Shown: positions 52,523 through 63,057 of the stretch, piece after piece
Position numbering within the stretch: position 1 is the first letter of the stretch
Layout: every line of letters starts with the position of its first letter
Source of the DNA: Methylaequor sp002691245
GTDB taxonomy: Bacteria; Pseudomonadota; Alphaproteobacteria; Methylaequorales; Methylaequoraceae
NCBI GenBank assembly: GCA_002691245.1
Contig: NZHH01000056.1
Location: forward strand, 1-64,000
Length of the DNA stretch: 64,000 nucleotides
Reading direction: 5' to 3'
Notes under the pieces: generated by a model
What the model was told of the DNA's origin: nothing
Databases searched by the model: none
The model's input: the letters and a program-made list of their open reading frames with translations, nothing else
Translations under genes and position numbers: made by a program

Positions 52523-54189
52523 ATAATGAAAAAAATTTTAATTTTGACAATGTAAAACCAAACCACAGATCATTTAAGACAAAAAATATTAATTTTCAGG
52601 ATAAAAATGATCTTATTAATAATGAAAAGAAAAGACAAAAAATTAATTTTGCGAAAAAATCTAATCTATTTATTTCTCTTCTTACAGTATCTTTTGTAAT
52701 TTTTATTTCATTTAATCTTATCATTACAACAACTAATGTAAAAACCGATTATATTTCTAGAAATGAAGAAGTTTTAAATAAACGTGGAAAAATACTTGAT
52801 AAAAATAGCGAGATAGTTGCGACTTCTTTAGAAACAAAGGATTTATATATTGATTTAAAAAAATCTTTAAATAAAAGAAAGTTAAAGGAAAGTTTGATCA
52901 AAATTTTCAATAATAAAGAACCTTTATTTTTTGAACAAATTTTCAAAAAAAATCAATATGTTCTTGTTAAAAAAGATATTTCATTATCTGAAATAAATAA
53001 ATTAAAATTGCTTGGAGACCCTGCTATTAAGCTACATAACTCTTCAAAACGTGTTTATCCACAACACAATATATTTTCTCATATAACTGGACTTAAAACG
53101 ATGAGTATAAGCAGTAAACTTGAAAAAAATCAAAACAAATATTTATCTTACGGGAAAGACTTAAAATTAACCGTTGATTTAAGAATTCAAAATATTGTCA
53201 GAGATGAACTTCTTAAGAGTATGGATAATTATCAAGCTAATTCAGCACTAGCAACTGTAATGAATGTAAATACTGGCGAGATATTATCAATGGTCTCATT
53301 GCCTGATTTTAACCCCAATTATCCAAAATCTATTCTGCCAAAAACAGAAAATAATTTGATTACAGAAGCTAGGTATGAGATGGGATCTACCCTAAAAATA
53401 TTTAATGCAGCAATAGCATATGAATCAGAATCTAACTCACAAAACGAAAAATTTGAGATTTCAATGGGTTATCAAATAACAAACGAGAAAAATATTAAGG
53501 ATAATCATATAAAAAATTCATTTTTAAGTTTTGATGATGTTTTTATTAAGTCGTCTAATGTGGGGAGTGTAAAGATTCTAGAATCATTGGGTTTTGATTT
53601 ACAAAGAAAATTTTTTCAAAAAGTTGGTTTAACCGAAAAGTTAAATATAAATGGTCTAAATGTTGTTGCGAATAAATTACCTAACAGTTGGAATGCACAT
53701 TCTAAATTTATTAGTTATGGTTATGGAATTTCTTTATCCCCAATAAGTTTAATTACAGCATTTTCAACTCTTGTTAATGGAGGTTATAAAATTCAACCAA
53801 AAGTAATAAGTTTAAATCAAATTAAAACAAAAAAGAGAATTTTATCCGCCAAAACTTCAGATAAAATCAATATTTTAATTCAGAAAATTGTTAATCAAGG
53901 AACCGGAAAATTAGCTATTGTTGATGGTGTGCCGATCGGAGGAAAAACTGGAACTTCAAAAAAAGTAGAGATGGGAAATTATTCAGAGAAAAAGGTTATT
54001 ACTTCATTTATAGGTGTCTTTCCTGCGAATAAGCCTGAATTTTTGACTTTTGTATTATTCGACGAACCAAAAAAAAATTTTATTGGAGCATCTGACAATA
54101 CAGGAGGGAACACGGCAGCACCAACATTTTCGAGAATTGTAAAAAAAATTTCACCAATAATTAACTCTAACAATTATGCAAAGAGATGA
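52519..54189 (+). CDS. ftsI: Penicillin-binding protein 3, septal transpeptidase
   Basis: 556-residue class B PBP that cross-links septal peptidoglycan with FtsW. A helix near 50-72 (SLLTVSFVIFISFNLII), then RGKILDKNSEIVATS. Transpeptidase motifs: STLK (in GSTLKIFNA near 291), SSN (KSSNVGSV near 353) and KTG (GGKTGTSK near 476). The cytoplasmic N-terminus is longer than usual and rich in Asn and Lys. Overlaps ftsL and murE by 4 bases. Confidence 0.95.
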   Translation: MNNEKNFNFDNVKPNHRSFKTKNINFQDKNDLINNEKKRQKINFAKKSNLFISLLTVSFVIFISFNLIITTTNVKTDYISRNEEVLNKRGKILDKNSEIVATSLETKDLYIDLKKSLNKRKLKESLIKIFNNKEPLFFEQIFKKNQYVLVKKDISLSEINKLKLLGDPAIKLHNSSKRVYPQHNIFSHITGLKTMSISSKLEKNQNKYLSYGKDLKLTVDLRIQNIVRDELLKSMDNYQANSALATVMNVNTGEILSMVSLPDFNPNYPKSILPKTENNLITEARYEMGSTLKIFNAAIAYESESNSQNEKFEISMGYQITNEKNIKDNHIKNSFLSFDDVFIKSSNVGSVKILESLGFDLQRKFFQKVGLTEKLNINGLNVVANKLPNSWNAHSKFISYGYGISLSPISLITAFSTLVNGGYKIQPKVISLNQIKTKKRILSAKTSDKINILIQKIVNQGTGKLAIVDGVPIGGKTGTSKKVEMGNYSEKKVITSFIGVFPANKPEFLTFVLFDEPKKNFIGASDNTGGNTAAPTFSRIVKKISPIINSNNYAKR

Positions 54190-55676
54190 AAGAGTTTGAT
54201 TTAAAAACGCTTTTAAAAAAATGCAAACTTAAAAAAGAAGTTAAACATAAAAACAATTTTCCTGTGAAAGGTATTTCATTACATTCAAAAGATATTAAAA
54301 ATAACTTTATATTTGCTGCGATAAAAGGGAAATTGTTTAATGGGGAAATTTTTCTAAATGAATTTTCAAACTTAAGAAATATTGCAGTAATTATATCATC
54401 AAAATCGAATTTGAATTTGGATTCACCTGAATTTAAAAGAATCACTTTCATCAAAACCGATGATGTAAGAATTCTAATATCTGAGATTGCTTCTATTGTT
54501 TTTCCTAGTGAGATAAAAAATAAATTTGCAATCACAGGCACTAACGGAAAAACAAGTGTGGCTTCTTATGTCAAACAAATATGGAGTAAAAAAAATATAA
54601 ATTCTGCATCTGTGGGAACGCTTGGTATTAAAAGTGATAAACAAAATTCAGGAAAAATCAAACTCACTACACCAGATGTGATATCAAACCATCAAATTTT
54701 AAATAAATTATGGAAAAACGGTTGTAACAATATTATTTTTGAAGCTTCGAGCATTGGACTTGAACAAAAGAGACTATACCCCTTAAAGTTTGACGTAGTA
54801 GCTTTTACCAATTTATCTATAGATCACATGGACTATCATATTAATATTAATAATTATAAAAATTCAAAATCTATTTTGTTTTCATCACACATTAAAAAAA
54901 GCTCAATCGCAGTAATAAACTCGGATTCAAAATATGCGGATTACTTTTTCAATATTTGTAAAAAGAATAACGTTAAAGTTCTAGATTATGGNAAGAAAGC
55001 TAATTTTTTAANAATTTTAAAAACAAAAAGAGTNAATGATTATTTTNAAATTACTNTTTTGCTAAATCAAAAANAAATTANNATAAANATTCAATGTTTT
55101 TGTGAATTCGAAATTCAAAATAAACTATGTGCACTTATTATGGTTTTTAATAAAAGATTAAGGCAAGAACATTTAGTATATTTAAAAGAGCTTAAAAATC
55201 CNGAGGGTAGACTTGAAAAAATTTTTGATAAAAGGAATATNCGTGTATATATCGACTATGCGCATACNCCAGATGCACTTTCCAAAGTACTTTACTCATT
55301 GAGAAAGATTACTTTAGGTAAGCTGTATNTTGTATTTGGGTGTGGNGGAGATAGAGATAAGACTAAAAGGCCAGAAATGACAAATANGGCACTTGANCAC
55401 TCAGATAAAGTATTTATAACNAACGANAACCCAAGATTTGAAGATCCAAAAGAAATAATAGATGACATGNTTAGAGGGTTAGANAAAAAAAAACTTAACA
55501 AAATTGTTTTAATCNGAGACAGATCAAAAGCAATTGAATCAGCTATTAAGAAACTGGAGACCGATGACCTTNTATTAATTGCTGGCAAAGGTCATGAAAA
55601 TTATCAANTAATCAGGAATAGAAAATACAGTTTTAGTGATAAAAAAATAGCTAAAAACATTTTGAGAAAAATATGA
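54186..55676 (+). CDS. murE: UDP-MurNAc-tripeptide synthetase MurE
   Basis: 496 residues; adds meso-diaminopimelate (inferred from the NxNPR motif, where DNPR marks DAP use) to UDP-MurNAc-L-Ala-D-Glu. P-loop ITGTNGKTSVASYV near 117-130, TTPDVISNH, FEASSIGLEQKRLYPLKFD, TNLSIDHMDYH, EGRLEKIFD, and GAGKGHE-like IAGKGHENYQ. Between about 275 and 330 the sequence is weakly conserved and full of N bases (55,000-55,100), so local errors are possible. Overlaps ftsI and murF. Confidence 0.93.
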   Translation: MKEFDLKTLLKKCKLKKEVKHKNNFPVKGISLHSKDIKNNFIFAAIKGKLFNGEIFLNEFSNLRNIAVIISSKSNLNLDSPEFKRITFIKTDDVRILISEIASIVFPSEIKNKFAITGTNGKTSVASYVKQIWSKKNINSASVGTLGIKSDKQNSGKIKLTTPDVISNHQILNKLWKNGCNNIIFEASSIGLEQKRLYPLKFDVVAFTNLSIDHMDYHININNYKNSKSILFSSHIKKSSIAVINSDSKYADYFFNICKKNNVKVLDYXKKANFLXILKTKRXNDYFXITXLLNQKXIXIXIQCFCEFEIQNKLCALIMVFNKRLRQEHLVYLKELKNXEGRLEKIFDKRNXRVYIDYAHXPDALSKVLYSLRKITLGKLYXVFGCXGDRDKTKRPEMTNXALXHSDKVFIXNXNPRFEDPKEIIDDMXRGLXKKKLNKIVLIXDRSKAIESAIKKLETDDLXLIAGKGHENYQXIRNRKYSFSDKKIAKNILRKI

Positions 55677-57061
55677 CACTTTGGACAACNACGGACATAA
55701 ATTCTGCTTTAAAAATTAATAATACCAAGNCTCAAATTGAGGTTTCTGGAATTTCAATTGATACCAGAACAATAAAAAAAGGTGAACTNTTCATTCCAAT
55801 TGAAGGACAAAACTATGATGGACATGATTTTATAAAAGAAGCTTTTAAAAATGGAGCATCTGCATCATTGGTTAATATAAAAAAAAGGGCAATAATAGAT
55901 TTTCAAGGAAACTTTATCTTTGTTAATAATACAATGAAATCTTTATCTATGCTAGCTGAATACTCAAGAAGAAGAATTAAAAATTTGATAACTATTTGTA
56001 TAACTGGAAGTAGCGGGAAAACGACACTTAAAGAATGGATATTTGAAACCTTCAAGAATGAGAAGACTTCATATTGCACATTTGGAAATTTNAACAATCA
56101 AATTGGTATGCCTNTAACATTAGTTAACATGCCTAAAAATACTNAATTATGTATTTTAGAACTTGGAATGAATTCACCTGGTGAAATTAANAAGTTATCT
56201 AAAATAGCTAATCCAAATATATCAATTATAACTAATATTGGATCAGCTCACGCGGGAAATTTTAAAAACCCTATAAAGAAAATAGTCGAAGAAAAGTCTC
56301 AAATTTTTAATTATCTTGATAAGAACTCCATTGCAATAATTCCACGTGATAGCAAGTACCATAAATTTATGTATTTGAAAGCAGCAAAAAAAACTAAGAA
56401 AATTTTTACTTTCGGAATCAATAAAGATAGTAACATAAAAATAGTTAAGAATATAAAAAAAAAAGATAGTTGGACCTTTACCTTTTGGGACGANCTTTTC
56501 AAAATTNATAATAATAAAACTTTTATAAGCTGGNCACAAAATGTAGCTGTAATTCTTTGTTTAGCAAAGATTTTAAAAGTTCGAATGAAAAGAATTTTAC
56601 CAATAATTGAAAATTTGAGTCCCATCAAAGGTCGAGGAGAGCTTCTAAAAATTAAGAAAAAAAATCATACTTTCTCTTTAATTGATGAATCTTATAATTC
56701 AAATCCAGAATCTCTTACTCAGGCAATNAAAAATTTGAAAAATTATAAATCAATNAAAACAAGAACTATATGCGTTATTGGAGATATGTTAGAATTAGGN
56801 CATATGTCTGAAGATTTCCATAAGAAAATGATTAAAGTTTTATTAGATAATGAACCTGACGTTACTATAACTCTAGGAAATCACTCAAAAATAATTTTTG
56901 AGAAGTTACCCAGTAATTTTTCAAAATTCCATTTTTTTAATTATAAAGATGTTTTGAATAAATTATTGAACACCATTCAAAATAAAGATGTTATTATGAT
57001 AAAAGGATCCAACTCAACAAAACTACATCTTGTTTCTGCAGAATTAAGGAGATCAATCTAG
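55673..57061 (+). CDS. murF: UDP-MurNAc-pentapeptide synthetase MurF
   Basis: 462 residues; ligates D-Ala-D-Ala to the tripeptide. ISIDTRTIKKGE near 26, P-loop ITGSSGKTTLKEWI near 110, LCILELGMNSPGEI, TNIGSAHAGNF (binding His), and DESYNSNPESLTQA near 338. Mur-ligase three-domain layout is complete. The start overlaps murE by four bases and the stop directly abuts mraY. Confidence 0.94.
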   Translation: MTLWTXTDINSALKINNTKXQIEVSGISIDTRTIKKGEXFIPIEGQNYDGHDFIKEAFKNGASASLVNIKKRAIIDFQGNFIFVNNTMKSLSMLAEYSRRRIKNLITICITGSSGKTTLKEWIFETFKNEKTSYCTFGNXNNQIGMPXTLVNMPKNTXLCILELGMNSPGEIXKLSKIANPNISIITNIGSAHAGNFKNPIKKIVEEKSQIFNYLDKNSIAIIPRDSKYHKFMYLKAAKKTKKIFTFGINKDSNIKIVKNIKKKDSWTFTFWDXLFKIXNNKTFISWXQNVAVILCLAKILKVRMKRILPIIENLSPIKGRGELLKIKKKNHTFSLIDESYNSNPESLTQAXKNLKNYKSXKTRTICVIGDMLELXHMSEDFHKKMIKVLLDNEPDVTITLGNHSKIIFEKLPSNFSKFHFFNYKDVLNKLLNTIQNKDVIMIKGSNSTKLHLVSAELRRSI

Positions 57062-58150
57062 ATGTTTTACCACTTTTTGATACCTCTAGTTGAAAGTTTT
57101 AGTTTTTTAAATTTATTTAACTACTTAACATTTAGAGCTGGTGGTGCTTTATTCACTGCNTTTTTAATTTCATTGTTNTTAGGGCCCAAATTTATAAGAA
57201 AACTTAAAAGTGTACAGAAAAAAGGGCAACCTATNAGAAAAGATGGTCCCAAAAGTCACCTTTTAAACAAAATAGGCACCCCAACAATGGGTGGTATGCT
57301 AATTTTAATCTCACTTTTTATATCTATTGTTTTATGGGCAGATTTAAGTAGTAAAGTCGTTTGGTTAGTATTTAGTATAACCATTTTATTTGGAATAATT
57401 GGAGCATTAGATGATTATAAAAAACTCAAAAATAATAGTTCTGAAGGGTTTAAAGGTTCTCATAGATTAGTAGTTGAATTTATAATATGTTTTTTATTTG
57501 TATATGTTTTTAATAAAATNATTAATCCNGATTTAATAAANGTNGTCTTTATTCCATTTACCAAAGGNTATTTTNTNGATCTTGGAATCTTTTACTACCT
57601 ATTCGCCTCACTTGTAATTGTTGGCAGTGCAAACGCTGTAAATTTAACAGATGGTCTTGATGGTTTGGCAATTGGACCTATAATGATCACTTCTCTCTCT
57701 TTTGCTTTTATAGCTTATTTTACGGGTAATTTGATTTATTCTGATTATCTAAAAATTCCCTATGTGAATGATACTGGAGAGCTTGTAATTATTTGTGCTT
57801 CTTTGATTGGTGCTGGTCTTGGATTCCTTTGGTTTAATGCACCTCCTGCCATGGTTTTTATGGGGGATACTGGTTCTTTATCTATGGGNGGTACAATAGG
57901 AGCAATAGCTGTCGCCACCAAACACGAGGTGATTCTTTCTATAATTGGAGGCATTTTCGTTTTGGAGGCTTTATCAGTATTCGCTCAAGTTATTTCATTT
58001 AAATTAACAGGAAAAAGAATCTTTAGAATGGCTCCAATCCATCATCATTTTGAGCAAAAAGGCTGGTCAGAGTCAACNATCGTTATNAGGTTTTGGATCA
58101 TATCAATCATCCTGGCTTTAATAGGATTGGCAAGCTTAAAACTCAGATGA
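57062..58150 (+). CDS. mraY: Phospho-MurNAc-pentapeptide translocase MraY
   Basis: 362 residues, ten helices. Transfers phospho-MurNAc-pentapeptide to undecaprenyl phosphate, making lipid I on the inner face of the membrane. GTPTMGGML near 79, GALDDYKKLKNNSSEG near 113 (catalytic DDYxK), NAVNLTDGLDGLAIG near 190, GDTGSLSM near 266, and MAPIHHHFEQKGWSE near 322. The ATG follows directly on the murF stop. Its end overlaps murD by four bases (ATGA). Confidence 0.96.
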   Translation: MFYHFLIPLVESFSFLNLFNYLTFRAGGALFTXFLISLXLGPKFIRKLKSVQKKGQPXRKDGPKSHLLNKIGTPTMGGMLILISLFISIVLWADLSSKVVWLVFSITILFGIIGALDDYKKLKNNSSEGFKGSHRLVVEFIICFLFVYVFNKXINXDLIXXVFIPFTKXYFXDLGIFYYLFASLVIVGSANAVNLTDGLDGLAIGPIMITSLSFAFIAYFTGNLIYSDYLKIPYVNDTGELVIICASLIGAGLGFLWFNAPPAMVFMGDTGSLSMXGTIGAIAVATKHEVILSIIGGIFVLEALSVFAQVISFKLTGKRIFRMAPIHHHFEQKGWSESXIVXRFWIISIILALIGLASLKLR

Positions 58151-59535
58151 AAAAAAAACTTAATAAAAGCGTTTTTTTGCTCGGAATGGGAAAATCAGGG
58201 ACTTCACTTGCTAAATTTTTGTTGAAAAAAGATATTTCTTATTATTGCTGGGATGATAATNTTGATACAAGAAANTTATTAGAGAATAAAAAATTTAATT
58301 TTTCTCCTGTTAACGAATGTACTCTTAAAAAATGTAGTTTTTTAGTTTTAAGTCCTGGTATAAATCATCTAGCTTCCAAACCNCACAAAGCAGTGACTCT
58401 AGCTTCAAAATTAAGAATCAAAATNATAACNGATTTAGAGTTTCTTTGTTTACTTAATTATAAAAATTATCTTATTGGAATAACAGGCACAAATGGAAAA
58501 TCTACCACAACCCATTTTATTCAAAAAATAGTTTCTCATAATAATAAATTTGAGTGCAAAATATGTGGCAACTTTGGAACACCCTTTACAGATCTAGAAA
58601 TAAATAGAAACACAAAGTTAATAATCGAAATTTCATCTTTTCAACTTTCAAAAATTAAAGAGCTTAAGTTTGATCAAGCTTTCTTGTTAAATATTTCAAA
58701 AGATCATCTAGATTGGCATGGAACGATGAAAGAATATATTGAGTCAAAACTTAATATTTTTAAAAATCAAAATAAAAACGATACAGCAATAATTTGTATC
58801 GACGACTTATATACTAAAAAAATTGCTAAAAACTTTNAAAAATTATTCAAATCNAAACTTATTANGATAAGTTCAAAACATAAAANAGATGCNGAGATTT
58901 ATTTAAACCAAAATAAAAATTCTATTTCAATAATAAACAATTTAATTAATNAAGAAATTGTAATTCCTAGGGATAAAATAAACTTTACTCAAGCTGAGCA
59001 TAACTTTAGAAATTTACTTGCTTCNTACGTTTCTGGGTATTTACTNAAACAAAGTGAAGAAGATTTTATAAAATCNATTAANAAACTTGNTAATTTAGAG
59101 CATAGAATTGAGTTTTTAGGAAAATACAAAAATATTCATTTCTACAATGATAGCAAATCAACAAATGTTAATTCAGCTAAAACAGCTATAAAATCTTTTA
59201 AAAATATTTTTTGGATATTAGGGGGCAGAGAAAAAAAAGGTGGTCTNAAGGGTATNGAGAAAAATCTACAAAATATTATTCGAGCATATTGTTTTGGAGA
59301 GTCAGGAGAAAAGATAAAAAGTTTTTTGAATGGAAACTATATAAAATGTCTAAAATTCNCNACCCTTGAAGAAGCTTTTGAGAAAGCATTTCATGATGCA
59401 AAAAAATTCGAAAATGAAATAAGTATTTTACTTTCTCCAGCTTGTGCGTCTTTTGATCAGTTCAAAAATTTTGAAATGAGGGGTAGTATTTTTAAAAAAT
59501 TAGTTAATAAAAAAATTAAAGTTAATGAACACTGA
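58147..59535 (+). CDS. murD: UDP-MurNAc-L-Ala-D-Glu ligase MurD
   Basis: 462 residues from the ATG at 58147 (MKKKLNKSVFLLGMGKSG); an upstream in-frame start would lie within mraY and is rejected. P-loop ITGTNGKSTTTHF near 116, FGTPFTDLE, EISSFQLSKI, ISKDHLDWHGTM near 189, and near the C-terminus SPACASFDQFKNFEMRG. Adds D-glutamate. N bases are frequent in 58.8-59.4 kb. Overlaps ftsW by 11 bases. Confidence 0.94.
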   Translation: MKKKLNKSVFLLGMGKSGTSLAKFLLKKDISYYCWDDNXDTRXLLENKKFNFSPVNECTLKKCSFLVLSPGINHLASKXHKAVTLASKLRIKXIXDLEFLCLLNYKNYLIGITGTNGKSTTTHFIQKIVSHNNKFECKICGNFGTPFTDLEINRNTKLIIEISSFQLSKIKELKFDQAFLLNISKDHLDWHGTMKEYIESKLNIFKNQNKNDTAIICIDDLYTKKIAKNFXKLFKXKLIXISSKHKXDXEIYLNQNKNSISIINNLINXEIVIPRDKINFTQAEHNFRNLLAXYVSGYLXKQSEEDFIKXIXKLXNLEHRIEFLGKYKNIHFYNDSKSTNVNSAKTAIKSFKNIFWILGGREKKGGXKGXEKNLQNIIRAYCFGESGEKIKSFLNGNYIKCLKFXTLEEAFEKAFHDAKKFENEISILLSPACASFDQFKNFEMRGSIFKKLVNKKIKVNEH

Positions 59536-60628
59536 AAACACAATTGTCAAAGACAATAATTGGTGGGGAAATACTGATAAATTGATTCTTATACCAACAT
59601 TGATCCTTTTTTTATTTGGAGTTATTTCAATTACCAGTATCTCTCAACATTTAGAGGGAAAGTTTTCTTTTTCATCTAATTTACTTCTAAAAAAACATTT
59701 GATATTTTGCCTTCTTGGAATTTTTATTATTNTCTTCACATCTCAACTTTCCCTNAGGAATTTAATATTNTGTTCTTTTTTTCTTTTTNGTCTAGCTATA
59801 GTTTTATCATTTGTTGCAATCTTCTTCTTTCCTGAAACGAAAGGAGCAACAAGATGGATAAAATTTTTTAACTTCTCTTTTCAACCATCAGAATTATTAA
59901 AACCATCGTTTATAATAGTGAGCGCAGTTTTATTAGGGAGATACAGGTTTAAAGAAGACTACTCAATTTATGTAAATTTTCTGTGTTTAATAATAATTTC
60001 TGCAGTATTGATACTACAACCAGATTTTGGAATGTTTATTTTAATATTTGCTGCATGGTTAGTTCAATTGTTCACCACAAAAATTAATATAAGAATTTTA
60101 ATTCCAGTTATAATAGTTTTTGTTGTAGTATTTCTAATATCTTTTTTGAGTCTAGACCACGTAAAATTTAGGATAATGAATTTCTTATTTTCTGATGTTG
60201 GTGACAATTACCAAATCACNAAATCACTAAAATCTTTTGAAAATGGGGGGCTNTTTGGTAAAGGTATTGGTGANGGCACAGTTGCAAAAACACTTCCTGA
60301 CGTTCACTCNGATTTTATTTTTGCTTTAATNGCTGAAGAATTGGGTGGTGTTTTATCTTTATTAATTATTCTACTATATTTAATATTATATATTAGAGCA
60401 AATATTGTCTCTCAGAATTCTAAAAATTTTTTTGTAATAAACTCAATAACTGGACTAGCAAATATATTGCTTTTTCAGGTTATTATAAATATCTCCTCCA
60501 CACTAAATATTATTCCTACTAAAGGCATGACACTACCCTTTATTTCTTATGGAGGGTCATCTTTTATATCTTGTTCAATCATTATCGGATTTTTGTTATC
60601 ACTTATAAGAGAGGATAAAAATGCCTAA
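59525..60628 (+). CDS. ftsW: Septal SEDS glycosyltransferase FtsW
   Basis: 367-residue SEDS polymerase with about ten helices that works with FtsI at the septum. GATRWIKFFNFSFQPSELLKP near 102-122, QPDFGMFILIF near 159, the periplasmic loop with GGxFGKGIGxGTVAKTLPDVHxDFIF near 240-265, and the C-terminal LPFISYGGSSFISC. Being in the dcw cluster, it is the division paralogue of RodA at 10.1 kb. Overlaps murD by 11 and murG by 8 bases. Confidence 0.94.
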   Translation: MNTENTIVKDNNWWGNTDKLILIPTLILFLFGVISITSISQHLEGKFSFSSNLLLKKHLIFCLLGIFIIXFTSQLSXRNLIXCSFFLFXLAIVLSFVAIFFFPETKGATRWIKFFNFSFQPSELLKPSFIIVSAVLLGRYRFKEDYSIYVNFLCLIIISAVLILQPDFGMFILIFAAWLVQLFTTKINIRILIPVIIVFVVVFLISFLSLDHVKFRIMNFLFSDVGDNYQIXKSLKSFENGGXFGKGIGXGTVAKTLPDVHXDFIFALXAEELGGVLSLLIILLYLILYIRANIVSQNSKNFFVINSITGLANILLFQVIINISSTLNIIPTKGMTLPFISYGGSSFISCSIIIGFLLSLIREDKNA

Positions 60629-61661
60629 AAAAATATTTCTTAGTGCAGGTGGTACAGGTGGGCATGTTTTTCCAGCAATTTCTCTTATGGAAACAGACGA
60701 AGATAATAAATATTATTTTTTAATTGATAAAAGAACTGAGAACATTTTAATTAAACGTAAACTCAATTACTTTAAGATCGAATCATCCAGAATAAAATTT
60801 AATATTTTTCTTCCATTTTATTTATTCAAAATATTCATTGGAATTATTCAATCTATATTTATTTTCTTTAATTATAAACCTGATCTTGTTGTTGGTTTTG
60901 GAGGTTATACTTCAATTCCATCAATTATTGCCGCTAAATTATTGAATATTAAAATTATTATTCATGAGCAAAATGCAGTAATGGGAAGAGCTAACCAAAT
61001 ATTATCTTATTTAACAAAAAATATAGCTCTAACTTTTGAAAATACAAAGAATGCTAGTAAAGGTTCAGTATATACTGGAATTCCTATTAGAAAAAATAAT
61101 TTAAAAACCAAAAAAAAGAGTTTGCAAAAGACAATCTTTATTGTTGGAGGGAGTCAAGGAGCTCTGTCCTTTTCAACTATTATACCAAGAATAATTTCAA
61201 ACTTTAGTAGAAAAAATAAAAAAAAATTATTAATAATTCAACAGACCAGAAAAGGTTATAAGGAAGAACTTGAAAAAATTTACAATCAAATGAAGTTAAA
61301 TTGTGAAGTCGAAGAATTTTTTGAGAATATATATGAACAATATAATAATGCTGACGTAATTATATCAAGATGTGGTGCGTCAACATTAGCTGAGATTCAG
61401 TCTTTCAAAAAGTCTGTGATCCTCGTACCATTGCCTAGCTCCATTAATAATCATCAATATTTAAATGCAATTGAATTTAAGAAAAAGAATAATTGTATTA
61501 TTTTAGATGAGAAAAAAATTGAATTGGAAAGTGAGATCAAAATAATTGAGAAATATATTTTTTTAAAACAAAATTCATATAAATTAAAAAAAAATACTAA
61601 GACTAATATCAACTTAACACTATCGAAACTAATTAATAAAATATTAAATCAAAATGATTGA
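60621..61661 (+). CDS. murG: Lipid II synthase MurG
   Basis: 346 residues; GT-B enzyme that adds GlcNAc to lipid I. The G-loop SAGGTGGHVFPAI lies at 8-20, VVGFGGYTSIPSIIAAKLL near 91, IHEQNAVMGRANQIL near 113, GGSQGA near 186, and the sugar-nucleotide site RCGASTLAEI near 252. Membrane association is by hydrophobic patches. The start overlaps ftsW by eight bases and the end overlaps murC by eight. Confidence 0.95.
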   Translation: MPKKIFLSAGGTGGHVFPAISLMETDEDNKYYFLIDKRTENILIKRKLNYFKIESSRIKFNIFLPFYLFKIFIGIIQSIFIFFNYKPDLVVGFGGYTSIPSIIAAKLLNIKIIIHEQNAVMGRANQILSYLTKNIALTFENTKNASKGSVYTGIPIRKNNLKTKKKSLQKTIFIVGGSQGALSFSTIIPRIISNFSRKNKKKLLIIQQTRKGYKEELEKIYNQMKLNCEVEEFFENIYEQYNNADVIISRCGASTLAEIQSFKKSVILVPLPSSINNHQYLNAIEFKKKNNCIILDEKKIELESEIKIIEKYIFLKQNSYKLKKNTKTNINLTLSKLINKILNQND

Positions 61662-63057
61662 AAAGCAGAATATACATTTTGTTGGCATTGGTGGGATTGG
61701 GATGAGTGCAATAGCAGAGGTTCTACATGAAAAAAAGTTTAAAATATCAGGAAGTGATATCAACGATAATCTGATAACAAAACGTTTAAAAAGTAAAGGT
61801 TTAAAAATTTTTAACAAACATCAACCGAATAACCTTAAAAATGTTGATATTGTTGTACATTCGTCGGCTATAAAAAAGTCAAATATAGAAATCTTAGAAG
61901 CTCAAAGAAAGAAAATTCCTATATATTCGCGAGCAATGATGTTGGCAGAAGTAATGCGATTAAAAAAATCAATAACTATTGCAGGCTCTCATGGAAAAAC
62001 AACAATTACTTCTTTAATTGCTTGTATTCTAGAAGATGCAGGAATTGATCCTACCATCATAAATGGAGGAATAATTAATGGAATTGATGCAAATGCAAAA
62101 TTAGGTAATGGTGAATGGATTGTTGCTGAAGCAGATGAGTCTGATGGATCCTTTACTATGCTGCCTTCAACAGTAGGAGTTATTAACAACATCGATTTTG
62201 AACATGTTGATTTTTATAAAGATATTGAGGAAGTTAAAAAGGCATTCATAAAATATGCTAAAAATATTCCTTTTTATGGATTTATTTCTATCAATATTGA
62301 TAATAATAACGTAAGAGCAATACTTGGAAAACTTAAACAAAAGAAATTACTAACTTATGGATTCTCTAAGAATTCAGATTTTCAAGCCTTAAACATTAAA
62401 ACCAAAAGAATAAACGAAAATTTCTACTCTATTTTCGATATAAAAATAAATCTAAAAAAAATGTATACTCTTAAAAATATAATGATTCCATTGTTAGGTT
62501 CACATAATATTTTAAATGCAGTTTGTGCTTACAGCATTTCTAAGGGTTTGCAATTATCAGATACAAGTATTAAAAAATCATTGAAAAATTTTAAAGGAGT
62601 TAGAAGAAGATTTTCAATAATTTTTAAAAATAAAAATAATATGATAATTGATGATTATGCACACCATCCGGCTGAAATAAATGTTACTTTGAAAGCTCTT
62701 AAATCAATAACGAGAAATAAATTAATTTCAGTATTTGAGCCACACCGTTACAGCCGGGTTAAAGAACTGAAAAAAGAATTTATAAACAGCTTTCTGTTAT
62801 CTGACATAATTTTTGTTTTACCTATTTACAATGCAAGCGAAAAGATTGACCCCTCAATAACTAACAATAAGATTTGCATGCTTTTAAAAAAAAAATACAC
62901 AAGAAAAGTTGTCATTCCTTTAGATGGAAAAGTCAATGACAACAAGACTATTAGTGATTACTTTGCAAATGGTGATAACATTATTTTTTTGGGAGCAGGA
63001 CAAAGTTCCAAAAAAGCGTTGAAATTTTCTGAATTTATAAAAAGTAATGCTAAATAA
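61654..63057 (+). CDS. murC: UDP-MurNAc-L-alanine ligase MurC
   Basis: 467 residues. Nucleotide-fold start FVGIGGIGMSAIAEVL, IVVHSSAIKKSNIE, P-loop ITIAGSHGKTTITSLI near 108-123, EADESDGSF near 170, NIDFEHVDFY, and DDYAHHPAEI near 330. Adds L-alanine to UDP-MurNAc; cytoplasmic. Eight-base overlap with murG and 11-base overlap with murB show tight coupling. Confidence 0.95.
   Translation: MIEKQNIHFVGIGGIGMSAIAEVLHEKKFKISGSDINDNLITKRLKSKGLKIFNKHQPNNLKNVDIVVHSSAIKKSNIEILEAQRKKIPIYSRAMMLAEVMRLKKSITIAGSHGKTTITSLIACILEDAGIDPTIINGGIINGIDANAKLGNGEWIVAEADESDGSFTMLPSTVGVINNIDFEHVDFYKDIEEVKKAFIKYAKNIPFYGFISINIDNNNVRAILGKLKQKKLLTYGFSKNSDFQALNIKTKRINENFYSIFDIKINLKKMYTLKNIMIPLLGSHNILNAVCAYSISKGLQLSDTSIKKSLKNFKGVRRRFSIIFKNKNNMIIDDYAHHPAEINVTLKALKSITRNKLISVFEPHRYSRVKELKKEFINSFLLSDIIFVLPIYNASEKIDPSITNNKICMLLKKKYTRKVVIPLDGKVNDNKTISDYFANGDNIIFLGAGQSSKKALKFSEFIKSNAK

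Noticed and set aside
54960..55220. Frameshift in murE
   Set aside because: The translation degenerates for about 50 residues, but the frame is open on both sides, N bases are dense, and the weakly conserved region explains it without invoking a shift.
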